A stretch of DNA of 38,250 nt, taken from an uncultured Ruminococcus sp. (GTDB lineage Bacteria > Bacillota > Clostridia > Oscillospirales > Ruminococcaceae). This document shows positions 16,982-24,410 of this stretch, piece after piece (the stretch's first letter is position 1; each line of letters begins with the position of its first letter). Where the stretch lies: NCBI RefSeq assembly GCF_937915125.1, contig NZ_CALDMP010000020.1, forward strand, positions 1-38,250, in the 5' to 3' direction. Made by a program: the position numbers and the translations under genes. The notes under the pieces were generated by a model, which saw nothing but the letters and a program-made list of their open reading frames with translations, made no database searches and was not told the origin of the DNA.

Positions 16982-17516
16982 AGAGAATTGACGCCCGGAT
17001 CTGCGCCTGTGTCTCTTTACCCAGCATTGCGCCCACCAGAGTCAGACCGAAGTCCACTGCCACGCCGGCACCTCTTGCGGTAATGATCTTGCCGTCAGTT
17101 ACCACCCCGGTTGTGCCGATCTCTGCACCGGTCAGATCTTTCTCAAAACCTGTATAGCAAACGGCAGTCTTTCCCTGGAGCAGTCCCTTGTGCCCCAGAA
17201 TAGACGGTGCAGCACAGATAGCGCCGATCCAACGGTCATTTTCGGCACAGTAATCGATGGCAGCCTGTACTACAGCAGATGCTTCTTCATTCAGCGTACC
17301 CGGCATACCGCCCGGCAGCACGATCATTTCCATTGCGGCATCTATGGGCAGTTGGTCTGCCGTAATGTCCGCTGTTACGGGAATGCCGTGGGAACCGGTG
17401 ACGATCTTCCCGGTAACGCCTACTGTAGTCACATCCAGCTTGGAACGGCGGAGCATATCCACCGGTGCCAGCGCTTCTACTTCTTCAAATCCTTCTGCGA
17501 GAAACACATAAATCAT
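16974..17516 (-). CDS. DJ-1/PfpI family protein
   Basis: This 180-residue protein is in the DJ-1/YajL branch. The nucleophile-elbow Cys is C101 in IGAICAAPSIL, and the interacting Glu is E14 in EGFEEVEA, both conserved. Members have been described as chaperones, oxidation sensors and glyoxalase or deglycase-like enzymes; the true substrate is disputed, so I leave it open. GAAAGGA precedes the ATG. A 116-base gap holding a paired palindrome separates it from the DUF2156 gene upstream; it could be read through or have its own start. Confidence 0.92.
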   Translation of the reverse strand: MIYVFLAEGFEEVEALAPVDMLRRSKLDVTTVGVTGKIVTGSHGIPVTADITADQLPIDAAMEMIVLPGGMPGTLNEEASAVVQAAIDYCAENDRWIGAICAAPSILGHKGLLQGKTAVCYTGFEKDLTGAEIGTTGVVTDGKIITARGAGVAVDFGLTLVGAMLGKETQAQIRASILCD

Positions 17517-17540
17517 AATGATGATCCTTTCTTTTTTTCA

Positions 17541-17619
17541 TTGTAGGGGTGGCTATTCACCGCCCGCAGAAATCGTATTATTGACGTAATGCACGGGCGG
17601 ATGATATCCACCCCTACAA
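17541..17619. repeat. Paired palindrome unit within the thyX operon
   Basis: TTGTAGGGGTGG (17541-17552) and CCACCCCTACAA (17608-17619) are exact reverse complements. Each is joined to a CCGCCCG or CGGGCGG arm, giving two opposed copies of the TGTAGGGG-type palindrome. The architecture matches the unit at 10973-11088 but the middle sequence differs. Confidence 0.8.
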
Positions 17620-17632
17620 ATACGACCTTGAT

Positions 17633-18541
17633 TCAAAGCAATTGTTCCGGCGTATCACACACTGCCATCCATTTTTCCAGCAGGAGCGCGGGATAGTAGG
17701 ACAGCTTGGACTTTCGCAGTCCCGGCACGCCCAGATCCTCTTCCCGGTTCAGATAGGTGTACCCCTTGGCGAAATGGGCGGCGAATTGCTGCGCCATTGC
17801 CGGGAATGCACCGTGATAGCGTGTGTCTGCCTTTTCGATATGCACCCCGAACACATTGCTGCAAATGGGCTCGCCGATGGAAAAGGCGACAAGTTCGCCG
17901 TCTACCCGGAGCACACCGCCGCAGAGTTCCAATTCTGCAAAATGCGCAAAAAAGGTGTGAATGGCGTACTGTTCCATGACGCTGGAAGCATCTGTATAGC
18001 CGTCCTTTTCGTTATAGCTATGGGCAGCGAAGGCAATGCACTCGTCAAAATCCGCCGGCGTCATTTCCGAAAAAACAGCGCCGTATTTGGAAAACTGGCT
18101 GATGTGATTGCGCTTTTTGTGATATTTTTTCCCGGAAAGTGCTGTGAATTCTTCTGTCAGGTAGAGATAATCGGCACTGTCCCGGTCGTTATGCAGGGAA
18201 AACACGCCGGAAAATTCCCGTTCCAGAATGGGCAGCGTCTGCTCTGTCAGCCCGGCAATCACCAGAGGCTGTTTTGCCGCAGCGGCATATTCCGCCATTG
18301 CCCTGACGACACGGCGGTAGTCGCCTTTCCCCGAGGGAAAGGAAAAATGGGGTGCGCCGTCCTCTGTGGCAAAGGCACAGATGAGATAAAAGTCCTCAAA
18401 CCGGGCAATTCTGGAATCCGCAGCACGATGCCACGCCAGATTGTTGGCGAAGCTGTATTCACAGCCCATAAAGTCCGACTGTTTCAGTGCCTTCTGAATC
18501 CAGGGGCGGTCGGCAAGGGTAATCTCCCGAAAACTCAGCAT
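17633..18541 (-). CDS. DUF2156 protein, aminoacyl-lipid transferase-like GNAT fold
   Basis: This 302-residue protein matches the DUF2156 pattern: FREITLADRPWIQKAL at the start, CEYSFANNLAWH, FLAR-type core SGKKYHKKRNHISQF (about 135-149), and the C-terminal NREEDLGVPGLRKSKLSYYPALLLEKW. The domain is related to the C-terminal half of phosphatidylglycerol lysyltransferase (MprF), but there are no membrane segments, so lipid modification is not assured. AGGAGG lies seven bases before the ATG, inside the end of tmk, and the genes overlap by seven bases. The natural substrate is unknown. Confidence 0.85.
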   Translation of the reverse strand: MLSFREITLADRPWIQKALKQSDFMGCEYSFANNLAWHRAADSRIARFEDFYLICAFATEDGAPHFSFPSGKGDYRRVVRAMAEYAAAAKQPLVIAGLTEQTLPILEREFSGVFSLHNDRDSADYLYLTEEFTALSGKKYHKKRNHISQFSKYGAVFSEMTPADFDECIAFAAHSYNEKDGYTDASSVMEQYAIHTFFAHFAELELCGGVLRVDGELVAFSIGEPICSNVFGVHIEKADTRYHGAFPAMAQQFAAHFAKGYTYLNREEDLGVPGLRKSKLSYYPALLLEKWMAVCDTPEQLL

Positions 18542-19209
18542 CCGAGTTCCTCCTGTATCTGCCGGAATAATTCGTCCCGGATCTCCGTGATGGAGCGCAG
18601 GGAAGTGCCCTCAGCGCATTCAATCCGATGCCAGCCCAGCCGTTCTCCGGCATAGCGTGCCGCCCGGTCGCACTGTTCCAGATATTGCAGGTCTGCCTCG
18701 TGAATGTCCTTTTTGGCAGCGTCACCCGCATAGCGTCTGGAGAGCAGCTGCTGGGATAATTCCAGAGGCATGGACAAAAACAGTACCAGATCCGGCTTTG
18801 GCAGTCCCAGCTTGTGGTATTCGTAATCTTCCAGCCATGCCAGATAATCGTCCCATTGTTCTGTAGGCAGCTTGCTCATCTGATGGATGGCGTTGGAGGT
18901 GGTATAGCGGCTGGCGAGGATCCACTCCCCAGCGCAGTAATTTTTTTCCCAGTCCAGCTTATAGTTGGCGTAGCGGTCTACAGCGTAAAAGCTGGATGCC
19001 GCATAGGCGTTGACACCGCCTGGGGTGTCGGAAAAGTCTCCGCGGAGGTACATTTTCACCAGTGCCGCCGAGGGCTTGTCATACATGGGAAAGCTGATGG
19101 GCTTCACCGCTTTGCCGTGTTCCCGGAGCAGCTGCTGTAACGCTTCGAACTGGGTGGACTTTCCGCATCCGTCCAGTCCGTCCAGTACAATGATCTTTCC
19201 ATCAGCCAT
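18535..19209 (-). CDS. tmk: Thymidylate kinase
   Basis: Tmk phosphorylates dTMP to dTDP with ATP. The 224-residue protein has the P-loop GLDGCGKST at 11-19, the nucleotide-site RYTTSNAIHQ, and the LID-like region near SRRYAGDAAKKDIHEADLQYLE. It lies directly after thyX with an eight-base overlap, so two consecutive steps of dTTP synthesis are coupled. The spacing of motifs is closer to the long deoxynucleoside/thymidylate kinase type than to the shortest bacterial Tmk forms. Confidence 0.93.
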   Translation of the reverse strand: MADGKIIVLDGLDGCGKSTQFEALQQLLREHGKAVKPISFPMYDKPSAALVKMYLRGDFSDTPGGVNAYAASSFYAVDRYANYKLDWEKNYCAGEWILASRYTTSNAIHQMSKLPTEQWDDYLAWLEDYEYHKLGLPKPDLVLFLSMPLELSQQLLSRRYAGDAAKKDIHEADLQYLEQCDRAARYAGERLGWHRIECAEGTSLRSITEIRDELFRQIQEELGC

Positions 19210-19969
19210 TGCGGATCACCTCGAATTTCTCCCGGACTTCCTTTGCCTTACCGCAGCTCATTTTGCCCTCCGTGCAGCTGCCGCAACAGCAGGATGGACC
19301 AGCGGTTCGGAACAGAGAGGGTGCAACTTCGCAGCAGAGCCGGAGCATTTCTGTGGCAACAGCACGGATCTCCCACTGTGCCCGGTTGCAGCAGCGCAGC
19401 CGGAAGAAGTTCCGCAGACTGCGGACATTCATGGTCAGTACCATTTTGGTCTCACAGGCATTGGGAAGCACATAGCGTGCATCCTCAATAGCTTTCTTTT
19501 CCGCCTTGGAGCGAGCAGCTTTTTCCGTCAGTCCCTGGGCCAGGAATTCCGGCACATATTTTGCCGCAAGTGCATCTGCCAGACGGTTGTATGCATCAAT
19601 GGACTGCTGCATTGCCGCCTGGTATTCTGCCTCCAGCGCCGGGTCTGCGGCAATTGCCGGAGGTGTGATATAGACAAACTGATCCTGCCGCACATAGCGC
19701 TGGCTCTGTACGGAATAGGAGGCAATGCGGTGACGTGTCACCTGTGCCAGAAATGACCGGGACACGCCCTCAATGCCGAAGGTGAAGGTCACATGTTCCA
19801 CAGGACTTTCGTGCCCGAAGCCGTCCAGCATTTCCACAAATTGTTCCGCACGTTCCAGAGAAATTGCATCCCGCAGTTCCTCGACTCCTGTATCCGAATA
19901 GCACAGCCGTGCCGCCGCTGCAACAGTCTGTTCCGGCTGGGGCGTATGTGCCAGCAAAACCACTTTCAT
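19202..19969 (-). CDS. thyX: Flavin-dependent thymidylate synthase
   Basis: ThyX makes dTMP from dUMP using methylene-THF, FAD and NADPH. The 255-residue protein carries the diagnostic motif RHRIASYSVQS (RHR at 79-81, Ser seven residues on) followed by QRYV. The C-terminus is cysteine-rich (GPSCCCGSCTEGKMSCG), which could bind a metal. The ATG at 19969 has AAAGGAG nine bases upstream; in-frame codons further up lie beyond the promoter. ThyX releases THF rather than DHF, and the operon also carries another folate enzyme at 16385. No thyA is seen in this window. Confidence 0.96.
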   Translation of the reverse strand: MKVVLLAHTPQPEQTVAAAARLCYSDTGVEELRDAISLERAEQFVEMLDGFGHESPVEHVTFTFGIEGVSRSFLAQVTRHRIASYSVQSQRYVRQDQFVYITPPAIAADPALEAEYQAAMQQSIDAYNRLADALAAKYVPEFLAQGLTEKAARSKAEKKAIEDARYVLPNACETKMVLTMNVRSLRNFFRLRCCNRAQWEIRAVATEMLRLCCEVAPSLFRTAGPSCCCGSCTEGKMSCGKAKEVREKFEVIRNG

Positions 19970-20000
19970 CGAATCACGCTCCTTTATAATATACTTTTTT

Positions 20001-20029
20001 ATTATACCATTATTCTGGAGATAAGTCAA
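20001..20029 (-). promoter_or_regulatory. Sigma-A promoter for the thyX operon
   Basis: On the minus strand, TTGACT (20029-20024), a 17-base spacer and TATAAT (20006-20001), about 30 bases ahead of the thyX start. Confidence 0.9.
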
Positions 20030-20073
20030 CTGGGGTGAAAAGGGAATCACACGTGTCGGCTTTATCATTCATC

Positions 20074-20115
20074 AAAAACGGCGCACGCTCCAAAGTACAG
20101 AGCAGTACGCCGTTT
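20074..20115 (-). terminator. Probable intrinsic terminator for purA
   Basis: Read leftward, AAACGGCG (20115-20108) pairs with CGCCGTTT (20083-20076), with an inner GCTC/GAGC stem, and the sequence runs on into TT then GAT. It lies past two element copies downstream of purA. Confidence 0.6.
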
Positions 20116-20132
20116 CGTTTCTGTTTTTGTAG

Positions 20133-20165
20133 GGCAATACCGCACAATCTTTGTACGGTATTGCC
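20133..20165. repeat. 33-bp miniature derivative of the GGCAA-ended element
   Basis: GGCAATACCGCACAA, a TCT spacer, and TTGTACGGTATTGCC form a near-perfect palindrome. Its last 25 bases equal the right end of the 172-bp element except for one base. Flanks GTAG and TTAA do not match, so it may be a deletion product or a foldback of the right end. Confidence 0.75.
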
Positions 20166-20179
20166 TTAAAATGCATATG

Positions 20180-20351
20180 GGCAACACCGCACAAAGAGCG
20201 CCTAGCGGCTTTGCACGTCATATGCTTGCATATTTTCCGTCATATTTCACAAAAATGCTCGTGAATACACAAAGTATTCACTGCGCTTTTTGTTTCATCT
20301 GACGAAAAATCTGACGGCGCATCTGACGCACAATCTTTGTGCGGTATTGCC
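20180..20351 (+). mobile_element. 172-bp GGCAA-ended element, copy 4
   Basis: Full-length, differing from the 32899 copy at only two positions. The target duplication is TATG (20176-20179 and 20352-20355). Its right end is 10 bases from the last base of the purA stop codon. Confidence 0.95.
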
Positions 20352-20361
20352 TATGTTTAAT

Positions 20362-21636
20362 TTATCGCTCCAGGATCTGGCTGCGATCCGGACCATTGCC
20401 CACCATGACTACCTTGCACTCGCAGACTTCTTCCAGCCGTGCGATGTACTTCTTGCATGCTTCCGGCAGTTCATCGAAGCTCTTGCAATTGGAAATATCC
20501 TCATCAAAGCCCTCGAATTCCTCGTAAATGGGCTTGCAGTCTGCCAGAGATTCCAATGCTGCCGGGAAATCTTTCAGTACAGTGCCATCGGGCTTTTCAT
20601 AGCCAACGCACATTTTCAGCGTACCGATACCGCTGAGGGTATCCAGCTTATTGATTGCCAGACCGTCCAGACCGTTGGTGCGGACAGAATGACGGACGAT
20701 CACAGCGTCAAACCAGCCGGTACGTCTCGGACGGCCAGTGGTTGTGCCGAATTCGCCGCCCTTATTGCGGATCAGTTCACCAGTCTCATCCTCCAACTCA
20801 GTGGGGAACGGGCCCTTGCCTACACGGGTGGTATATGCCTTTGCAACGCCGATGATATTGGTGATCATTTTCGGACCAACGCCAGTTCCGATGCAGGCAC
20901 CAGCAGAGATCGGGTGAGAAGAGGTAACATAGGGGTAGGTACCGAAGTCGATATCCAGCAGAGTTGCCTGCGCACCCTCGAACATGATGGTCTTTCCTGC
21001 CTTGTTTGCCTCATAGGTCAGCACGGAAACGTCATCCACATAGGGTGCCAGGCGCTTGCCGTACTCAATATATTCTGCAATGACAGCGTCCAGATCAAAT
21101 GCCTCGCCGCCATAGACCGCAGTGATGATCTTATTTTTCAGCATACCAGTGGTACGTGCCTTTTCCGCAAAAATTTCCGGATGCACCAGGTCATACACAC
21201 GCAGACCACAGCGCTCATACTTGTCCATATAGGTAGGGCCAATACCACGCTTTGTGGTACCGATATCCGAATTGCCCCGGAACTGCTCCGACAGTCCGTC
21301 CAGTGCAATATGCCACGGCATTACCACGTGGGCACGGGGGTCGATCTTCAGATTTGCAGTGGAAATACCACGGCTTTCCAGACCATCCAGCTCTGATGTG
21401 AAATCCTTTGGATCCAGGACAACGCCGGCGCCAATGAGACACAGGGTGTCCGGGTACAGAATACCGGAGGGGATCAGGTGGAGCTTGTAGACTTCGCCGT
21501 TGTTGACCACCGTATGACCGGCATTGTTGCCGCCTGTGGCACGAACCACCACATCTGCTCTGGATGCCATGATATCAATGATCTTTCCTTTTCCTTCGTC
21601 TCCCCATTGTGAACCGACTACAATATTTGCAGGCAT
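20362..21636 (-). CDS. purA: Adenylosuccinate synthetase
   Basis: PurA joins IMP and aspartate with GTP to give adenylosuccinate, the first committed step to AMP. The 424-residue protein shows VVGSQWGDEGKGKIID (GTP and metal site, 6-21), GGNNAGHTV, GTTKRGIGPTY, FEGAQATLLDIDFGTYPYVTSS, TTGRPRRTGWFD and NKLDTLSG, all family signatures. AGTGAGG lies seven bases before the ATG. The gene has its own strong promoter about 90 bases upstream. Two copies of the GGCAA-ended element, one full and one miniature, lie between its stop and the likely terminator. Confidence 0.97.
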   Translation of the reverse strand: MPANIVVGSQWGDEGKGKIIDIMASRADVVVRATGGNNAGHTVVNNGEVYKLHLIPSGILYPDTLCLIGAGVVLDPKDFTSELDGLESRGISTANLKIDPRAHVVMPWHIALDGLSEQFRGNSDIGTTKRGIGPTYMDKYERCGLRVYDLVHPEIFAEKARTTGMLKNKIITAVYGGEAFDLDAVIAEYIEYGKRLAPYVDDVSVLTYEANKAGKTIMFEGAQATLLDIDFGTYPYVTSSHPISAGACIGTGVGPKMITNIIGVAKAYTTRVGKGPFPTELEDETGELIRNKGGEFGTTTGRPRRTGWFDAVIVRHSVRTNGLDGLAINKLDTLSGIGTLKMCVGYEKPDGTVLKDFPAALESLADCKPIYEEFEGFDEDISNCKSFDELPEACKKYIARLEEVCECKVVMVGNGPDRSQILER

Positions 21637-21706
21637 AAGAATTCCTCACTTTTCCAAATTACAGAATTTTCTTTCGGTTGCAGTATTCACTGCAGCATAC
21701 AGTTCT

Positions 21707-21735
21707 ATTATAGCAGGGTTTACGAAGAATTGCAA
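21707..21735 (-). promoter_or_regulatory. Sigma-A promoter for purA
   Basis: Minus strand TTGCAA (21735-21730), 17-base spacer, TATAAT (21712-21707). The leader of about 65 bases contains a short CTGCAGTGAATACTGCAA-like partial inverted repeat but no recognisable purine riboswitch. Confidence 0.9.
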
Positions 21736-21863
21736 TAGAATTTGCAGAAATTTTTCTTTTTTCGGAGTAATAAGGGCTTTCACATATTAGCTGTGTGCAT
21801 TGCTGCATATTACTTATGCAAGTGGCTGGATGAGATCAGGGAATCATTTTTGGCAGCAACAGC

Positions 21864-21903
21864 AAAAAAGAACCTCCGCAGAAGTGCTATTCTGCAGAGG
21901 TTC
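21864..21903 (-). terminator. Intrinsic terminator downstream of the dockerin metallopeptidase gene
   Basis: GAACCTC and GAGGTTC plus GCAGAA and TTCTGC form a 14-position stem with one mismatch (21870-21903), followed on the minus strand by TTTTTT. Element copy 5 lies between it and the gene. The remaining 21736-21863 holds nothing I recognise. Confidence 0.85.
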
Positions 21904-21960
21904 GACTGTTTTGGAACATCCAATTGTCATTTTGAAACTATGCAAAATGCAATTTTTTAG

Positions 21961-22076
21961 GGCAACACCGCACAAAGAGCGCCTGACGGCTTCGCAAATC
22001 ATATGCTTGCATCTTTTCCGTCATTTTTGCTTCATCTGACGGCGCATCTGACGCACGATCTTTGTGCGGTATTGCC
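21961..22076 (+). mobile_element. GGCAA-ended element, copy 5, 116-bp internally deleted
   Basis: Both ends are intact, but the central segment carrying the GTGAATAC/GTATTCAC hairpin is missing. The duplication is TTAG (21957-21960 and 22077-22080), so the short form either moved by itself or was deleted after insertion. Confidence 0.92.
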
Positions 22077-22127
22077 TTAGGTATAAGGGTTTGGGAATGC
22101 AATGTCCGGTACGCAATGGGACGGAGA

Positions 22128-23771
22128 TCAGAACCGACCTTCCTCGTCCTTGATTTTGCTCCACATATATCGCAGCATCCATCCATCAAAATCGGTGATT
22201 TTCATGGATGAGCCTGCCATCATGAGAGAATTCTCACCGCCCGGGAATCCTCCCGGCGGAAAACCGTTATATTCGCCTTCGCCGCCGTAGAAGTCCGTCA
22301 TGCCAAAGCCGTGCCCGATCTCATGTTCCAGAACGTGAAGTCCTGTGCCGTCCAGCATATTCAGATAGGCATCGTCGGAGAGCCGCTGTCCCCAGTCGCC
22401 GCCGCAGCCGCCGATGGACGGGAACCCCTGGGTCGCCCATAGATACATGTCAAAGCGTGCGTCCAGACCGCCGGGATATTCGTAGGAACTGTCTGCAAAA
22501 TGGTCGAAGCGGGACAGCTCGCTGGGTGCACTGGGAAGCTTGTCCGGAATGGTCTCCACGCCGTTTGAGGTGTCATAGGTGCTGTCGTACGGCTCGATGA
22601 GATCGTCATATACTACCTCGTCCGGCTGCAGATCCAGCAGCACAGACTTGTCCAGTACTGCCCAGCCCACAATGTTGACCTCAATGTTGTCATACTCCCA
22701 GCCGTCCCAGCCGGAGAGCCATTTTGCCCAATCGTTGATGCTGTCGCTCACCAGCTGTTCGAACTGCTGCCGCTGTTCCAGGGTGACAGTTTTGTAGGAC
22801 TGCCAGCGCACCACATAATTGATAGTGCCCTTTCCGGCAACGATCTGGTCGAAAATTGTATTTCTGCGTTCGGTGGACTTTTCCACTGCAATGCGGTTGT
22901 CCCAGATCCAGTCTGCTGCATACTGATATTCTGCCGGGAAGTCTGCCATGGTAAACTCTGGTGTCGTTGTTGTGGTAGTGGTAACGCTTGTGGTTTCAGC
23001 GACAGTGGATTCTGTCGTCAGTATGGTACTTTCTGTTGTTGTAGTTGTTTCTGTCGGTGCAGTCGTTTCTATCGGTGTGGTTTCAGTGATAATCGGTTCT
23101 GGGAGCGGGGGGGTCTGGCTGCACTGGGGAATCTGCGGCACCGGGAAGGTGAGGGGTTCGCCCAGGAGATAACGCTGTAACAGGGAGACGTCCGAGCCGC
23201 TGAGCGTTCCATCTCCGTTGAGATCGCCGATTCCAGTCTGGACAAAATCAGCGTTTCCGGTCACCAGCTGGCGCAGGATCGCCAGATCCATGCCGTCCAG
23301 CACGCCGTCCTGGTTCATATCTCCGGCACGGAGATTGGTGACAGCCTCTGGTGTGACCTGGGCATAGACGGGATTTTCCACACCGCTGCGGAACCCGCTG
23401 AGTATGCCGTCTGCGGACAGGTCAAATGTATCGGGCGTGGTGGAAAGAAACAGACTGCCGTTTCCGCCCTCTGCCAGATAATACTGCCCCTCAGATAGGG
23501 CAGACTTGATGGTAATGCCGAAGTCCGTTTCGGTAAAGTACCAGGTGTTGTAAGCCGCAGCGCCGTCTGCTTCGAAAAAGTCCACAGAGATGCCCTCGGC
23601 TTCTGTACCGCCGGCAACGCTCAGATATTTTCCCTCTGTGTTCCGCAGAACATAACCTGTCCAGGTGTTGTATTCCGCTGAGGATACTGCAAGGACGGGA
23701 AGAGACGTGACAGTCAGAGCCGCCGCTGTCAGAATGGCTGCGCTCCGGCCGATGTTTTGCTGATGTTTCAT
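22128..23771 (-). CDS. Secreted dockerin protein with metzincin-like zinc peptidase motif
   Basis: This 547-residue protein has a signal peptide (about 1-32), an N-terminal domain of about 110 residues with two YNTW motifs that looks beta-trefoil/ricin-like, and a central dockerin pair (GDMNQDGVLDGMDLAILRQLV and GDLNGDGTLSGSDVSLLQRYL, about 150-205). A Thr/Glu/Ser-rich linker follows (225-272), then a C-terminal domain. The latter carries HEIGHGFGMTD (H483, E484, H487, D493), an HEXXHXXGXXD zinc site, and SLMMAG about 25 residues later, resembling a Met-turn. Dockerins attach enzymes to cohesins of a cellulosome-like complex. Placing the dockerin mid-protein is less usual. The substrate could be protein or glycoprotein; peptidase activity is inferred from the motif only. 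Confidence 0.85.
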   Translation of the reverse strand: MKHQQNIGRSAAILTAAALTVTSLPVLAVSSAEYNTWTGYVLRNTEGKYLSVAGGTEAEGISVDFFEADGAAAYNTWYFTETDFGITIKSALSEGQYYLAEGGNGSLFLSTTPDTFDLSADGILSGFRSGVENPVYAQVTPEAVTNLRAGDMNQDGVLDGMDLAILRQLVTGNADFVQTGIGDLNGDGTLSGSDVSLLQRYLLGEPLTFPVPQIPQCSQTPPLPEPIITETTPIETTAPTETTTTTESTILTTESTVAETTSVTTTTTTTPEFTMADFPAEYQYAADWIWDNRIAVEKSTERRNTIFDQIVAGKGTINYVVRWQSYKTVTLEQRQQFEQLVSDSINDWAKWLSGWDGWEYDNIEVNIVGWAVLDKSVLLDLQPDEVVYDDLIEPYDSTYDTSNGVETIPDKLPSAPSELSRFDHFADSSYEYPGGLDARFDMYLWATQGFPSIGGCGGDWGQRLSDDAYLNMLDGTGLHVLEHEIGHGFGMTDFYGGEGEYNGFPPGGFPGGENSLMMAGSSMKITDFDGWMLRYMWSKIKDEEGRF

Positions 23772-23793
23772 ACATCCTCCGTTTCTTTGTTTT

Positions 23794-23872
23794 AATGAGG
23801 AATGAGGTGTCAGGCATGAGGCATGGCGGTGTTGCCTTTAATCCATCGCCGCAGGCAATAATATTCCTCATT
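23794..23872. repeat. Inverted repeat in the leader of the dockerin metallopeptidase gene
   Basis: AATGAGGAAT (23794-23803) and ATTCCTCATT (23863-23872) enclose 59 bases that include GCGGTGTTGCC (23826-23836), one base from the GGCAA-element right end. It falls in the transcribed leader between promoter and start codon. The rest of 23772-24088 holds two divergent promoters. Confidence 0.5.
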
Positions 23873-23902
23873 ATAAATAGTTCTCATGCTGCTGATATTT
23901 CA

Positions 23903-23931
23903 ATTATGCCACAGAATTTGTGTAATGTCAA
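23903..23931 (-). promoter_or_regulatory. Sigma-A promoter for the dockerin metallopeptidase gene
   Basis: Minus strand TTGACA (23931-23926), 17-base spacer, CATAAT (23908-23903). The leader is about 125 bases. Confidence 0.8.
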
Positions 23932-23997
23932 TAGTTTCCTTGAAAAATGAGAAAAACAATTGTGATAGAGAAAACGGAAAAATACCGAAAAAAGCTC

Positions 23998-24026
23998 TTG
24001 ACTTTTTTGCGGCTATCTGGTATAAT
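23998..24026 (+). promoter_or_regulatory. Sigma-A promoter for rpsF-ssb-rpsR
   Basis: TTGACT (23998-24003), 17-base spacer, TATAAT (24021-24026). It diverges from the dockerin gene promoter, with the -35 boxes 66 bases apart. Confidence 0.92.
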
Positions 24027-24088
24027 AGGTGTGTTATCCTTGTTCGTGCCATGCGCACGGGCGAAATCCAGAAGGAGGTGTATTGAGT

Positions 24089-24379
24089 ATGGCAAAGAAA
24101 CAGGAATCCTACGAGCTGATGACGGTTTTCAGTCTGAAGAACGGGGAGGATGCGGCAAAGGCACTGGTTGAAAAGTTCCGTGACAAGATCGCATCTGCTG
24201 CCACACTGGATGAAGTAAACGAGTGGGGCAAGCGCAAGCTGGCATATCCGATCAACGATGAGCCGGACGGGTACTACGTACTGTATACCTTTACGTCCAC
24301 TCCGGATGTTCCGGCAGAAGTAGAGCGTGTTCTGAACATTACAGACGGCGTTCTGCGTTCTTTGGTAACTGTAAAGTAA
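24089..24379 (+). CDS. rpsF: 30S ribosomal protein S6
   Basis: S6 binds 16S rRNA and pairs with S18 in the platform of the small subunit. The 96-residue protein shows YELMTVFSLKNGED, VNEWGKRKLAYPINDEPDGYYVLYTFTS and the C-terminal ERVLNITDGVLRSLVTVK expected of the family. The ATG at 24089 follows GAAGGAGGTG at eight bases; upstream in-frame codons would start at the transcript's own 5' end. It begins the classic S6-SSB-S18 operon. I looked for the S6:S18-binding leader structure but did not resolve one with confidence. Confidence 0.96.
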   Translation: MAKKQESYELMTVFSLKNGEDAAKALVEKFRDKIASAATLDEVNEWGKRKLAYPINDEPDGYYVLYTFTSTPDVPAEVERVLNITDGVLRSLVTVK

Positions 24380-24410
24380 GTGTTTCAGAAAAGATCAGAA
24401 AGGAACCGAT

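Noticed and set aside
20290..21396. Long plus-strand reading frame of 368 codons opposite purA
   Set aside because: The minus strand encodes a complete PurA with all signatures. The plus-strand frame begins inside a mobile element and has no family motifs.
24027..24088. S6:S18-binding autoregulatory leader ahead of rpsF
   Set aside because: Expected in some relatives, but I could not draw a convincing conserved hairpin here without alignment.
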